From Candidatus Heimdallarchaeota archaeon (GTDB lineage Archaea > Asgardarchaeota > Heimdallarchaeia > JABLTI01), in assembly GCA_019058275.1 (NCBI GenBank), contig JAHLVW010000101.1:1-64000 (forward strand): 64,000 nucleotides of DNA. The letters are read 5' to 3'. Below, one piece after another: positions 51,210 to 60,906 of the stretch. The translations under genes and the position numbers were made by a program. The notes beneath the pieces were generated by a model, which was not told where the DNA came from, ran no database searches, and saw nothing but the letters and a program-made list of their open reading frames with translations. How positions within the stretch are numbered: position 1 is the stretch's first letter; each line of letters begins with the position of its first letter.

Positions 51210-52337
51210 ATGGGTAAATCAATTGCAACTCCATCATCAAAAATTAAATTACGTAAACGTGTTGGAATCCCCAAAGGTTTGATTTACTACCATTATCCAG
51301 AACTTTTCAGAATTTTTTTTGAGGAATTAGGTGCAGAAGTTATTTTCTCAAAAGATAGTAGTCATACATTACTCTTGGAAGCATTACAGTACGCCTCTGA
51401 TGAAGAGTGCTTTTCATGCAAAATTTTCCTCGGTCATATAAAGGATTTGACTGAGAAAGTAGATTATCTTTTTCTCCCTAAATTTCATGGAACACACAAA
51501 TCTGAAGTAAATTGTCCAAAATTTATTGGATTACCTGATGTTATTCGAGCAGTCTTTGAAGATTTGCCACAACTACTTGTTCCATACCATTCTCGTACCA
51601 AGAAAAAACATCGTTCACTACATCTTATTTGGTCTGCATTTACAGTTGGTTATAAAATCACCAAAAATCCGATCAAAATTACTCGAGCGATTATTCGTGC
51701 TGTTAAGGCACAGAAAAAATATGAGGAACAAATAAAATGGAATGAAGAACAACTTCATGCTTGGGAATTAGATACAAAATCTCAAAGTGGTTTAGAGAAA
51801 ATCAAAATCGTTCTTTTAGGACATGCATATGTTTTACATGATCCTATTCTATCCTTTGATATTCCCCAAAGATTAAGGGAGATGGGTGTTGAATTAATTA
51901 CTTCTGAAGAGATGCCTAGCTCAATAATAGAAAAACAACTGAAAAAACTTCACAGTTATCTTTACTTTAAGGAAGAACGTTGCATCGTAGGTTCAGCGCT
52001 ATACTTTCTTGAAAATGAAACTATCGATGGAATACTTCAGCTAATTCCTTACCCATGTGGACCAACTGCTATCTCGAGTGAAATCATTATGCGATACGCA
52101 AAAAAGAAGGAAAAAATTCCTCTCATACAATTAATGGTCGATGACAATACTGGTGAAGCAGGTTTAGTTACTAGACTAGAGGCATTTGTTAACACTATGA
52201 AACGTAAGAAGTTACTACAATTACAAGAATTGCATAAGCACAAGAATTTGGTCATTAAACAAATCCACAAGGTAGATACAGTTGAATTGATGATTGTTAA
52301 ATCAACATCTATAGAAGAGGAGGGAACTATGAAATGA
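51210..52337 (+). CDS. Acyl-CoA dehydratase activator-related subunit (COG3580-like, DUF2229)
   Basis: The frame opens at 51153 but ATG 51210 is preceded by GGTGATTTTT and starts right before the conserved VGIPKGLIYYHYPELF block, so I use it (375 residues). Conserved Cys in EECFSCKIFLGH, NCPKF and PYPCGPTA are candidate iron-sulfur ligands, and the C-terminal MVDDNTGEAGLVTRLEAFV matches the end of 2-hydroxyacyl-CoA dehydratase-like subunits. Together with the next two genes this is a COG3580-COG3581-COG1924 set. Overlaps the next start by 4 bp. Substrate unknown. Confidence 0.82.
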   Translation: MGKSIATPSSKIKLRKRVGIPKGLIYYHYPELFRIFFEELGAEVIFSKDSSHTLLLEALQYASDEECFSCKIFLGHIKDLTEKVDYLFLPKFHGTHKSEVNCPKFIGLPDVIRAVFEDLPQLLVPYHSRTKKKHRSLHLIWSAFTVGYKITKNPIKITRAIIRAVKAQKKYEEQIKWNEEQLHAWELDTKSQSGLEKIKIVLLGHAYVLHDPILSFDIPQRLREMGVELITSEEMPSSIIEKQLKKLHSYLYFKEERCIVGSALYFLENETIDGILQLIPYPCGPTAISSEIIMRYAKKKEKIPLIQLMVDDNTGEAGLVTRLEAFVNTMKRKKLLQLQELHKHKNLVIKQIHKVDTVELMIVKSTSIEEEGTMK

Positions 52338-53419
52338 TAACATATCCTCCTTTTGGTCCTTCTGGCTATATATTCTTGGCAGGTTTAAAAGATATTGGAA
52401 GGGAAGACTTTCTACATCTCCCACGTCCAACTAAGAAGATGATATCTTTGGGAGTTGCACATAGTCCTGAAACAATTTGTACACCTTTGAAATATTGTGT
52501 TGGAGCATTGTTAACTGGTATAGAAATGGGAGCAACAGAAGTAGTCTTTCCTTCTGGAACAGGTACATGTCGATTTAGTACCTATTATGAATTGATTCGA
52601 TTGATTGCTGAGGATATCGGATATGATGATGTTACATTTCATACATTTGATTATCACTTGCCATTTGATTTGTTAAGGATGTTCAAAAGTATAAGCAATA
52701 ACAAAAGCACTTGGGAAGTCTTTACTTCTTTACTACGTGCTGGTATTCGTAACCGATTACTAGATGACGTTGATGAACAACTCAATTATTATCGAGCTCT
52801 GGAAATTGAAAAAGGATCTTCAGAAAGAGTTGCAGAAGGTTTGTACCAACAAATCATTAATACTAGAAAAAGAAGGGATTTTTCCAAGCTAAAAAATGAC
52901 ATTCCGAAAACATTCAAAGAAAAAGTTGAAATCAATCATATAAAGAATCCAGTAAGGGTCGTTGTTGTTGGTGAGATATATGCTGTTCTTGAACCTGGAA
53001 TGAATCAAGATTTGAACAAACGCATAAATGAATTAGGTGTAGTAGCAAAAACTGGTGTTTCATTAAGAAAGTACACTGATATTGGAGCGAAAATCAATCC
53101 TTTCATTAAAGAACCACATAAAGTTGCTGCTAAGGCAGCTAAAAAATACCTTCCTCATTATTGTGGTGGAGATGCACAACACACTATTGGAGATGCTGTT
53201 CTCTATAAGAAAAAGGGTTGGGATGGATTAATACACTTATACCCATACACATGCATACCAGAATTGATTGCAAAGGATATACTTCCAAAAGTACAACAAG
53301 ATATCGGTATGCCAAAATACTCACTTGTTTTTGATGAGAAAGCTGATGGAGCAGCAATTCAAACAAGACTTGAAGCTTTTATCAATATGTTAAAAAGGAA
53401 AAAATATTTGGGGAATTAA
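52334..53419 (+). CDS. Acyl-CoA dehydratase activator-related subunit (COG3581-like)
   Basis: 361 residues. Conserved Cys blocks: SPETICTPLKYCVGALL (about 45-61), SGTGTCRFSTYYE, HYCGGDAQHTIGDAV and YPYTCIPELIAKDIL; C-terminal VFDEKADGAAIQTRLEAF parallels the first subunit, so the two are distant paralogues and may form a heterodimer holding iron-sulfur clusters. Fits the 2-hydroxyglutaryl-CoA dehydratase / double-cubane protein superfamily. ATGA overlap with the preceding gene and a 2-bp gap to the activase show tight coupling. Confidence 0.82.
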   Translation: MITYPPFGPSGYIFLAGLKDIGREDFLHLPRPTKKMISLGVAHSPETICTPLKYCVGALLTGIEMGATEVVFPSGTGTCRFSTYYELIRLIAEDIGYDDVTFHTFDYHLPFDLLRMFKSISNNKSTWEVFTSLLRAGIRNRLLDDVDEQLNYYRALEIEKGSSERVAEGLYQQIINTRKRRDFSKLKNDIPKTFKEKVEINHIKNPVRVVVVGEIYAVLEPGMNQDLNKRINELGVVAKTGVSLRKYTDIGAKINPFIKEPHKVAAKAAKKYLPHYCGGDAQHTIGDAVLYKKKGWDGLIHLYPYTCIPELIAKDILPKVQQDIGMPKYSLVFDEKADGAAIQTRLEAFINMLKRKKYLGN

Positions 53420-53421
53420 AT

Positions 53422-54420
53422 ATGGCTGAAGCACAATATTACTTAGGAATAGATATTGGTTCAATCACTGGAAAGGTTGCCATTATTGACCGTGAACACA
53501 ATTTGATTGACCGTGTTTATTTACGAACAGAAGGGCAACCAATTAACTGTATTAAAAAAGCTCTCAAAATGATTCATGAACGACAAGGAGATTTACCTAT
53601 TGCTGGTGCAGCTGTAACTGGTTCTGGTAGGAAATTGCTTCAGAAAGTAGTAGGTGCTGATATTGCTCGAGATGAAATAACAGCTCATGCAGTAGCAGCA
53701 GTAGATTATTGTCCTGATGTAAAAACGGTTATTGATATTGGTGGACAGGATAGTAAATTGATCATTATTAGAGATCAACTTGTTATGGATTTTGCTATGA
53801 ATAGTATTTGCGCAGCAGGAACCGGTTCATTTCTAGACAAACTAAGCGATCAACTAGGAGTGCTAATAGAGGATTTTGGATCGTGTGCTATTTGTTCAAC
53901 TGATCCAGCTGTGATTTCAGGGAGGTGCACAGTCTTTGCAGAATCAGATATCATAACAAAAAAGAATACTGGTTATAAAAAAGAAGATATCTTGATGGGA
54001 TTGTGTAACAGGTTAGTTGAAAATTATAAAACAAATTTGGGACGAGGTAAGCACATTTTACCTCCCATTCTCTTTCAAGGTGGAGTGGCAAAGAATCAAG
54101 GTATAATTAATGCTTTTGAGGATGTGCTTAAGAAAGAATTGAATGGAACTAGTATCATTATACCTGATAATCATGATGTTTTAGGTGCAGTTGGAGCAGC
54201 TATTTTAGCACAAGAAGAAATGATGATTAGAGAACTAGAAAATAGAAGCACAACAAGCTCTTTTCTAGGTTGGAAAATACCAGACATTAATTATCAAACG
54301 AAAAGTTTCTTGTGTAAAGGCTGTGAGAATATTTGTGAAATTATAGAAATAAAACGAGAAGGAGAAGTCATTGGACGATGGGGTGGCAAGTGCTCGAAAT
54401 GGGATGTTAGTGAAAATTAA
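53422..54420 (+). CDS. CoA-substrate-specific enzyme activase (HgdC/BcrAD-type ATPase)
   Basis: ASKHA-fold ATPase: LGIDIGSITGKVAII (6-20) phosphate-1 motif, DIGGQDSKLI (about 110-119) phosphate-2, and NSICAAGTGSFLD plus CAICSTDPAVISGRC carrying the Cys that hold the bridging [4Fe-4S] cluster of the homodimer. C-terminal extension with CKGCENIC and GGKCSKW. Known activases use ATP hydrolysis to push a low-potential electron into a dehydratase or double-cubane protein; the two upstream gene products are the obvious acceptors. 332 residues. Confidence 0.93.
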   Translation: MAEAQYYLGIDIGSITGKVAIIDREHNLIDRVYLRTEGQPINCIKKALKMIHERQGDLPIAGAAVTGSGRKLLQKVVGADIARDEITAHAVAAVDYCPDVKTVIDIGGQDSKLIIIRDQLVMDFAMNSICAAGTGSFLDKLSDQLGVLIEDFGSCAICSTDPAVISGRCTVFAESDIITKKNTGYKKEDILMGLCNRLVENYKTNLGRGKHILPPILFQGGVAKNQGIINAFEDVLKKELNGTSIIIPDNHDVLGAVGAAILAQEEMMIRELENRSTTSSFLGWKIPDINYQTKSFLCKGCENICEIIEIKREGEVIGRWGGKCSKWDVSEN

Positions 54421-54671
54421 AAATAAAATACAAACTTCATAGCAGTTATTTCTATGAAGCATTATAACAAAAATTCTATAATTCTTTTTCAAATTGTGAA
54501 GATGCCCTTATTTTTAAAAATTTGATTGGTGAATGCTTCTTGAGCTTGATATCTAGATTCAATCATTAGTTCCAAGTACCTTAAACCAGTTTTTGTTCAT
54601 ACAGCTAATATAAAATATGAGAAGCGCTTAACAAAATATAGTTGGGTATCTCATCATAATGGTGGATACAA

Positions 54672-55520
54672 ATGCAAAAAATCTCTGTTGCAAAAGAAGT
54701 TCAAAATTTAAAAAGTAAAGATGTCGGAGTGCGTAAGAAGGCAGCTTGGAATTTAGGAGAGTCAGGTGACAAAAGAGCTGTCAGCGCCTTAGTTTCTATT
54801 TTAAAATCTGATCCAGATAGATTTGTTCGAAAGAACACAGCTAAGGCTTTAGCTAAAATAGGCGACTCAAGAGCATTATCTTCTCTAAAATATTCTAAAC
54901 AAAAGGACAAAGATGAAAAAGTGAGAGAAGAAGCAGGATACGCAATTGTTCGTATCAAAGAATTAAACTCTAAATCGAAGAAGAATAAAGTTAAGGTGTC
55001 AAAAACAGTTGGAAGGATAAAACCGAAGACTTCGGTAAGAAGACCAGCTCAGCGACCATTATCAACAAGACCAAAAACTAAACCAGCAAAGAAACCAACT
55101 TCACAAGTAAGATCAACGAAACCAGTTAAAAGAAAACCTAGTAAAACTCTCACAAGAGCATCAAAAGTAAAAGCAAGGAGTCAGAGAGGAAAAGTACCAA
55201 CTAAAAAGAAAACTAGTGTATCAAAACATGTTAGAATACAATCAAAACCACAGATCACATCGAGTAGACCAAAAATAAAAAGTACTACCCGAAAATCGAA
55301 GCCTAAGAAAGTAGTTCCAAGACTACCTGCAAAACCTACCTCTTCAAAGAGAACTAGCAATGTTCAATACTCAACCAAGAAAACAACCCACAGCAGTTCT
55401 CTCAAACCTAAATCAGTAATGAAAAAGAGTCAAAAGCCAACTGCTAAGAAAACTTCCAAAACTAAATCAAAAAAAAATGGAAACATAAAACCAGTACCTG
55501 TTAGAAAAAAGAGAAGATAG
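54672..55520 (+). CDS. HEAT-repeat protein with histone H1-like basic tail
   Basis: Residues 1-98 form about three HEAT/PBS-lyase-type repeats (VGVRKKAAWNLGESGDKRAV, RFVRKNTAKALAKIGDSRAL, KVREEAGYAIVRI). Residues 99-282 are a Lys/Arg/Ser/Thr/Pro low-complexity tail with KPKS/KKTS/RPK motifs, highly basic and without hydrophobic core, like the C-terminal domain of histone H1 or bacterial AlgP-type proteins. A DNA- or RNA-binding scaffold is inferred. The start follows 251 bp of non-coding sequence. Confidence 0.75.
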   Translation: MQKISVAKEVQNLKSKDVGVRKKAAWNLGESGDKRAVSALVSILKSDPDRFVRKNTAKALAKIGDSRALSSLKYSKQKDKDEKVREEAGYAIVRIKELNSKSKKNKVKVSKTVGRIKPKTSVRRPAQRPLSTRPKTKPAKKPTSQVRSTKPVKRKPSKTLTRASKVKARSQRGKVPTKKKTSVSKHVRIQSKPQITSSRPKIKSTTRKSKPKKVVPRLPAKPTSSKRTSNVQYSTKKTTHSSSLKPKSVMKKSQKPTAKKTSKTKSKKNGNIKPVPVRKKRR

Positions 55521-55610
55521 CCACCAATTGTTGAGATGAGTTTCTGGATTATTCTTTTAAGTATCATTTACTTTACATTGACTAAAGGTGCAGTATAAGG
55601 AGAGAATCAT

Positions 55611-56471
55611 ATGGATGAGGATGAATTAACACTTCTATTTCCTACTATTAAATCACGAGAGAAATATCTCGTGGAAATGAGAGATGGAGTAAAAGTAGCA
55701 TTATACAAGTTTCTCCCAAATGAAGAAGAGAACTCAGAAACAAAAAGGCCCATTTTTCTTATCCCAGGATTCATAGCATACTTAGGTGTATGGAGTACAA
55801 TTATCAATAGTTTGGTAAAAGAGAGATTTCCAGTTTATGCATTTGAATCAAGGGAGAAGAGTACTTCCACTTCTAAAGTAACTGATGAGAATTTCAATGT
55901 TGAAGGTATGGTTGATGATGTAAAAGATGTACTTCAATATTTGAAACTACAACAACCATTCTTTATGGCAGGTAATTCATTAGGTACATCAATCATATTG
56001 AAGCACATAATAAAAAATGTAGATAACAAAGAATTACTACCCTCAAAAATTGCACTTATTCAAGCGGTCTATAGCTCAGCCTCATTAAGTGGACAAATTA
56101 AATTGGCAAAATATCGATTGTTCTTTAAATCATTTATAAAATTAACAATATTTTTTGCACCAATACTTTATTGGAAAAGACGTAAAACACAACCTAAGAC
56201 TTATCAGGTTTCAATCAGCAATTTAAGACATGCAGATTTAGAAAAAATGCGAGTCGGATTAATTCGTTCAGTAGATGTATTTGATGCTTTGTCGAAAGTA
56301 GAAATTCCATCTTTAGCTATTGGGTTTACAGATGATGAAATTCATCCAACAGATCAAGTATATCAAATATCTCAACTAGTTAAAAATGGACAATATTTAG
56401 AAATCGCAGAGAAAGAAACATTACACACAATTGATACTGCTAATTTAATTGCTAGTTTCTTGATGGAATAG
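55611..56471 (+). CDS. Alpha/beta-hydrolase
   Basis: 286 residues. PIFLIPGFIAYLGVWSTIINSL holds the oxyanion segment, AGNSLGTSIILKHI the nucleophile elbow (G-N-S-L-G, Ser near 125), FTDDEIHPTDQV the acid region, and LHTID the catalytic His near the C-terminus. The helical cap (about 155-200) is basic and hydrophobic, compatible with lipid-like substrates as in lysosomal acid lipase-type hydrolases. No signal peptide. Specific substrate unknown. Confidence 0.85.
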   Translation: MDEDELTLLFPTIKSREKYLVEMRDGVKVALYKFLPNEEENSETKRPIFLIPGFIAYLGVWSTIINSLVKERFPVYAFESREKSTSTSKVTDENFNVEGMVDDVKDVLQYLKLQQPFFMAGNSLGTSIILKHIIKNVDNKELLPSKIALIQAVYSSASLSGQIKLAKYRLFFKSFIKLTIFFAPILYWKRRKTQPKTYQVSISNLRHADLEKMRVGLIRSVDVFDALSKVEIPSLAIGFTDDEIHPTDQVYQISQLVKNGQYLEIAEKETLHTIDTANLIASFLME

Positions 56472-56504
56472 ATTTTAGATTATTTCATCAAAGCTCTAAC
56501 TAGT

Positions 56505-57323
56505 TTACGTTTTCTTCTTGGATGCTTTTTTTATAAGCTCATTAATTCTCTTTAAAATGAAATCTTTCTCTTCAGTTATTCCTTCTCTAAGTCTAGCAAC
56601 AATAGTTACTAATTCCCATTTTTTTATTTCTTTGCGTTTCATTTTAGCCTTTTTACAATAATGGTAGAGATACAATCGAGAAGCAACTGAACGGAAAATT
56701 TTGATTTTCAATTTATCAATTCTTGATATGATTTGCATTGGTGAACCATATTTCATAATATAATAAGATCTTGCAACATCAGCAGCAGGAGCTCCTTGAA
56801 CTGAAGTTATCCAATCAATTACAACAAGACTTTTCTCTGCATAAAGGATGTTATCAGGATGAAAGTCTCGATGACAAAGAATGTTTTTAGAAGGCAAGTT
56901 ATCTAGCACCTTAATAATAAGGTTCCTTTGATTATCATCTAATTCCTTAACTCTCTTTATGTCATTTAGCAGATAGTTTTTCAAATCATTTAGTCCTGCA
57001 ACTCCACACTTATGCATTTCTACATGTAATTCAACAAAACGTTTTACTTCTTTAAAAATACTAAATGGATTCCTTGTAAATACTTCAAGCAAAGTGGGTC
57101 CTTGAATATATTCAAAAATGATACCGGTTTTATTTTGAATTCTAGTTTTTTCAAACACCTTAGGGATATTCGGATAGATATCTTGAACTATCTTGTTAAT
57201 GTGAAACTCAAAATCAATACTTTTTTCTGAGAAATTTTCATGAAATAATTTTATTACCTTATCTTCTCCCCATAAATAAATGTCAGCAGTTCTACCTCTT
57301 CCTATTAATTTACCTAAAGTCAA
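56505..57323 (-). CDS. APH-family kinase-like protein
   Basis: 272 residues with protein-kinase-like fold of the aminoglycoside/choline phosphotransferase type: nucleotide loop GRGRTADIYLW (8-18), Lys in KVIKLF, hinge FEYIQGP, catalytic loop CHRDFHPDNIL (about 163-173) and metal-binding VIDWITS (about 181-187), the DFG equivalent. It probably phosphorylates a small molecule; Bud32/RIO relatives are possible but the HRDFHPDN loop favours APH. TTG start. It converges with the hydrolase gene upstream. Confidence 0.85.
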   Translation of the reverse strand: MTLGKLIGRGRTADIYLWGEDKVIKLFHENFSEKSIDFEFHINKIVQDIYPNIPKVFEKTRIQNKTGIIFEYIQGPTLLEVFTRNPFSIFKEVKRFVELHVEMHKCGVAGLNDLKNYLLNDIKRVKELDDNQRNLIIKVLDNLPSKNILCHRDFHPDNILYAEKSLVVIDWITSVQGAPAADVARSYYIMKYGSPMQIISRIDKLKIKIFRSVASRLYLYHYCKKAKMKRKEIKKWELVTIVARLREGITEEKDFILKRINELIKKASKKKT

Positions 57324-57487
57324 TGAGATTCATTCTTTAGTTTATTTGAGGTTTATTACAAAGATATACTAATACAAGATAAACCAATTAAGACAATTCA
57401 GAAATAAAAAGGTTATATATTTCTAATTCTTTTCAGTAAAATACTAATTCACAATTTGAAAAGAAAAATGAGAAGAAAAAGAATTAG

Positions 57488-58210
57488 CTATTGATTATTA
57501 ATTTCTAATTCTTTTAGATTTAATGAAAATTCAATACAGGAAATTATGCCAGTTATGCCAAATAATATGCTACTTATGAAGAATCTGTAGGAAAGACCAA
57601 TGACTTCTACAATGATGAAAGCGATCATTGAACCAAGAGCTGAAATAATCCAGAAAGGTAGTATAAATGGTGATATCATTAAATGGGTTGATAATCCATT
57701 TTGCTTTTTGAGATTGTAAAAGGTAATGCTTAGCAATAAGAAAATCAGTGTTAAAATTACTGCAGTAACTGCCAAACTTATAGCTGCAGTAGTAGTAAGA
57801 GCAATACCTATTGCGTCTCCTTGTGATATAACAAGATAAACTGTAATATAACTGACTAAATTTAATATTATATCAAGAATTATTTTGGCAATACCAATTA
57901 TAATGATTGCATTGAAAATCCCCTTATTCTTAAGAGGGAGATAATTCCCGAGTCTATTGAATCCCAGTATAAATATGATTAAACCAATACTTAGAAATGA
58001 TAATTCAATGGATAAGACTATTTGTACTAGTAAGCCCATTATTTCAGGTAAAGAACTTACATGAATAATAAGCATAGAGATAAGCATTCGCATTGAAAAA
58101 GCTAGAAAGCTTGCTCCGATAAAACATGCACCGATCTTTAGCAGGCGTGCTGACCAATTCAACTCGTTGGCTAAAATGACCCTACTTGACTCTTCTTGAT
58201 CTTTAAACAT
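57488..58210 (-). CDS. Six-helix membrane protein
   Basis: 240 residues with about six hydrophobic helices (30-55, 62-85, 100-128, 140-165, 178-200, 205-225), short loops and no enzyme motif. Charged N- and C-termini are probably cytosolic. It resembles archaeal DUF973-like proteins in size and layout, but I cannot confirm this. Separated by 164 bp from the kinase downstream. Confidence 0.55.
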   Translation of the reverse strand: MFKDQEESSRVILANELNWSARLLKIGACFIGASFLAFSMRMLISMLIIHVSSLPEIMGLLVQIVLSIELSFLSIGLIIFILGFNRLGNYLPLKNKGIFNAIIIIGIAKIILDIILNLVSYITVYLVISQGDAIGIALTTTAAISLAVTAVILTLIFLLLSITFYNLKKQNGLSTHLMISPFILPFWIISALGSMIAFIIVEVIGLSYRFFISSILFGITGIISCIEFSLNLKELEINNQ

Positions 58211-58323
58211 AGATAGAATATCCCTCTCTATTTTTTGGGGATAATCTGTTATTTAAACCTACATTTATTTTACAGTCTCAACATATATAACAACTGAAAA
58301 CATCTTCTATGTAGGTGATTATA

Positions 58324-59280
58324 TTGACTAAAGTAATTCCTCTTCAAAAAATAAAAAAAGTGTTACAAAAGATCGATCCCATTAAAGAAATCGAAGAAGG
58401 ATTCATTGCCTATTCCAATGGGAAAGTTGTGGTTCCACCAGTAGGGGAATTACAGTTTGAAAAACCTCATGGAGAGGTTCATATCAAATATGGTTATATA
58501 AAAAATGACGATTATTTCGTAATCAAAATCGCTTCAGGATATTATGAGAATATAAAACTTGGATTGCCAAATTATTCAGGACTTATGCTATTGTTCTCTC
58601 AAAAAACAGGTGAGTTAATCAGTATTTTACTTGATGAAGGACATTTAACAAATATTAGAACAGCAGCTGCAGGTGCTGTTGTAGCTAAATATTTCGCACC
58701 AAAGAAAGTTAAGCGTATCGGTATATATGGCGCGGGGGTTCAAGGAAAAATGCAGTTGGAATATCTAAAACCACTTGTTGATTGTCAAGATGTAATTGTA
58801 TGGGGTCTAAATGCAAAAGAGCTTGAACTTTACAAAAAAGAAATGGAACCTTTTGGTTTTAACATTGAAACTACTGAGAATTCAGAAGATGTTACTTCTA
58901 CCAGTAATCTAATAGTTACTTGTACTCCTTCAACCAGTCCTTTAATTTACATTGATCAAATTCAAAAGGGGATACACATTACCGCTATGGGTTCAGATAC
59001 TCCAGAAAAACAGGAATTGGATTCAGCAATTCTGAAAAAAGCAGATTTAGTAATCGTTGACAGTATAAGTCAATCACTTGCTCGAGGTGAATGTTACCAA
59101 GCTATGAGCGCAGGAATGATTACAAAAGAGAATCTTGTTGAACTGGGTCATGCTATTCAACAGAAAAAATCACAAAGAACATCAGATGATCAAATAACTA
59201 TAGCTGATTTAACAGGCGTAGCTGTACAAGATATCCAAATTACTAAAGCAGTCTGGAATGCTCTATCTGTGGAAAAGTGA
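58324..59280 (+). CDS. Ornithine cyclodeaminase / mu-crystallin family protein
   Basis: The frame opens at GTG 58315, but GGTGATTATA lies directly before TTG 58324, so translation most likely starts there (318 residues). SGYYENIKLGLPNYSGLMLLF, LDEGHLTNIRTAAAGAVVAKYF and the Rossmann motif RIGIYGAGVQGKMQLEYL are family hallmarks; the catalytic Asp in ITAMGSDTPEKQELD is present. Members are ornithine cyclodeaminase, alanine dehydrogenase or imine reductases; the exact substrate cannot be told. Confidence 0.88.
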   Translation: MTKVIPLQKIKKVLQKIDPIKEIEEGFIAYSNGKVVVPPVGELQFEKPHGEVHIKYGYIKNDDYFVIKIASGYYENIKLGLPNYSGLMLLFSQKTGELISILLDEGHLTNIRTAAAGAVVAKYFAPKKVKRIGIYGAGVQGKMQLEYLKPLVDCQDVIVWGLNAKELELYKKEMEPFGFNIETTENSEDVTSTSNLIVTCTPSTSPLIYIDQIQKGIHITAMGSDTPEKQELDSAILKKADLVIVDSISQSLARGECYQAMSAGMITKENLVELGHAIQQKKSQRTSDDQITIADLTGVAVQDIQITKAVWNALSVEK

Positions 59281-59293
59281 TATTCAACTGTTA

Positions 59294-60790
59294 TCAATCT
59301 ATATAAAAGGATTTGAGGAATTTAGGTGGATTGTGGATCTTTGTTGCTTGTTCATAGGCATATGCATATTTGAGAAGTTTTGGTTCTTGAAATGCTGAAG
59401 TAAAGAATGAGATACCAACTGGTAAGTCAAAAATATAACCTGCAGGAACCGTAATATTTGGATAACCAGCAACTGCTGCTGCAGAAGAACTTCCACCACC
59501 AAAATGGTCACCATTAGCAGGATCAACTGGCCAAGCTGGGCCACCACTTGGGGCAATAATAGCATCAAGATGATGTTCGTGGATTGTAGTATCAATTCCT
59601 TCTTCTGCTGCGATTTTCTTGCATTGTTCAAGAGCAGTTTGATACTCTCCATCAGTAAGAGGTCCCTTTTCCTCAGCTCGAATGAAATGTTCTTGTCCAA
59701 AATAAGGCATTATCTGTTCTTTGTGTTTTTCATTATAATCAATCAGATCTTTCAATGATTTATGAGGTATATCTAATCCTCGTTCTGTTAGATATTTATT
59801 CATATCATGTTTTAACTCATACAGAAGAACAGTATATTCTGGTTCTCTCAATTCTTTAACGTTTTCAACTGTGACAGGATCTATAATAACAGCTCCTAGA
59901 TCTTTCATTATTTCAATTGCTTTTTCCATTACTTTATCAACTAAATCATTAAAGCCAAAGTAATTACGAGCAACACCTATTCTTGCTCCTCTTAAACCAT
60001 TAGGATCCAAATAAACAGTGTAATCTGAAGGAATTCTATCTTTACTATTTGATGTAACTGGATCCTCAGGATCCACTCCAGCCATTACATTTAGCAATAA
60101 GGCTGCATCTCGAACAGTTCTAGCTATTGGACCAGCAATATCTTGACTATGAGCAATGGGAATGATACCAGTTCGACTGACTAGTCCCATTGTTGGTTTA
60201 ATCCCAACTATTCCATTAACATGTGCAGGACAAATAACAGAACCATCTGTTTCAGTTCCAATAGCTACTGTACAGAAATCAGCAGCTACAGCAACAGCTG
60301 AACCCGAACTGGAACCACAGGGACTACGATCGAGTATGTAAGGATTTTTAGTCTGACCACCACGACTACTCCAACCACTGCTTGAACGAGTAGATCTGAA
60401 ATTAGCCCATTCGCTAAGGTTAGTTTTTCCCAAAATGATTGCACCAGCATCTCTTAGCTTTTGAACGATGAAAGCATCTTGTAGAGCAATATGACCATCT
60501 AAAGCAAGTGACCCAGCAGTAGTCATCATTTTATCTGCTGTATCAATATTGTCTTTTAATAAAACAGGAATGCCATGAAGAGAACTTCTTGGACCTTTCT
60601 TCTTTCGTTCTTTATCAAGATTCTCAGCAATGTCCAAGACATCAGGATTGATTTCAATGATAGCATTCAATTTTGGACCATTCTTATCAATTTGTTCAAT
60701 TCTTTCAAGAAACAATTCTGTTAATTCTTTGGCAGTTATTTCTCCCAATTTCATCATTTTTTGCAAATCATCTATAGTAAATTCCATCAT
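59294..60790 (-). CDS. Amidase (amidase-signature family)
   Basis: 498 residues. Catalytic Lys79 in PVLLKDNID, cis-Ser160 in CGSSSGSAVAVAA and nucleophile Ser184 in TETDGSVICPA, with the right 24-residue spacing. The first glycine pair of the usual GGSSGG is changed to CGSSSG. It resembles stand-alone amidases and GatA-like enzymes; without gatC, gatB, gatD or gatE genes nearby, a broad-specificity amidase is more likely than the tRNA amidotransferase subunit. Terminates close to the convergent cyclodeaminase. Confidence 0.93.
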   Translation of the reverse strand: MMEFTIDDLQKMMKLGEITAKELTELFLERIEQIDKNGPKLNAIIEINPDVLDIAENLDKERKKKGPRSSLHGIPVLLKDNIDTADKMMTTAGSLALDGHIALQDAFIVQKLRDAGAIILGKTNLSEWANFRSTRSSSGWSSRGGQTKNPYILDRSPCGSSSGSAVAVAADFCTVAIGTETDGSVICPAHVNGIVGIKPTMGLVSRTGIIPIAHSQDIAGPIARTVRDAALLLNVMAGVDPEDPVTSNSKDRIPSDYTVYLDPNGLRGARIGVARNYFGFNDLVDKVMEKAIEIMKDLGAVIIDPVTVENVKELREPEYTVLLYELKHDMNKYLTERGLDIPHKSLKDLIDYNEKHKEQIMPYFGQEHFIRAEEKGPLTDGEYQTALEQCKKIAAEEGIDTTIHEHHLDAIIAPSGGPAWPVDPANGDHFGGGSSSAAAVAGYPNITVPAGYIFDLPVGISFFTSAFQEPKLLKYAYAYEQATKIHNPPKFLKSFYID

Positions 60791-60906
60791 TTCTGTTCCA
60801 CCAAAATATGTAACAAATAGTAATTTGTTCTTTTAAATATCTTCATTAAACATTAATGCAATTTAGGATTAACAAAAATTAAAAACCATTAATGAAGAAG
60901 TAAATT

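Noticed and set aside
59299..59700. Minus-strand 133-codon frame inside the amidase gene
   Set aside because: Same strand but a different frame of a clearly functional amidase with intact catalytic residues.
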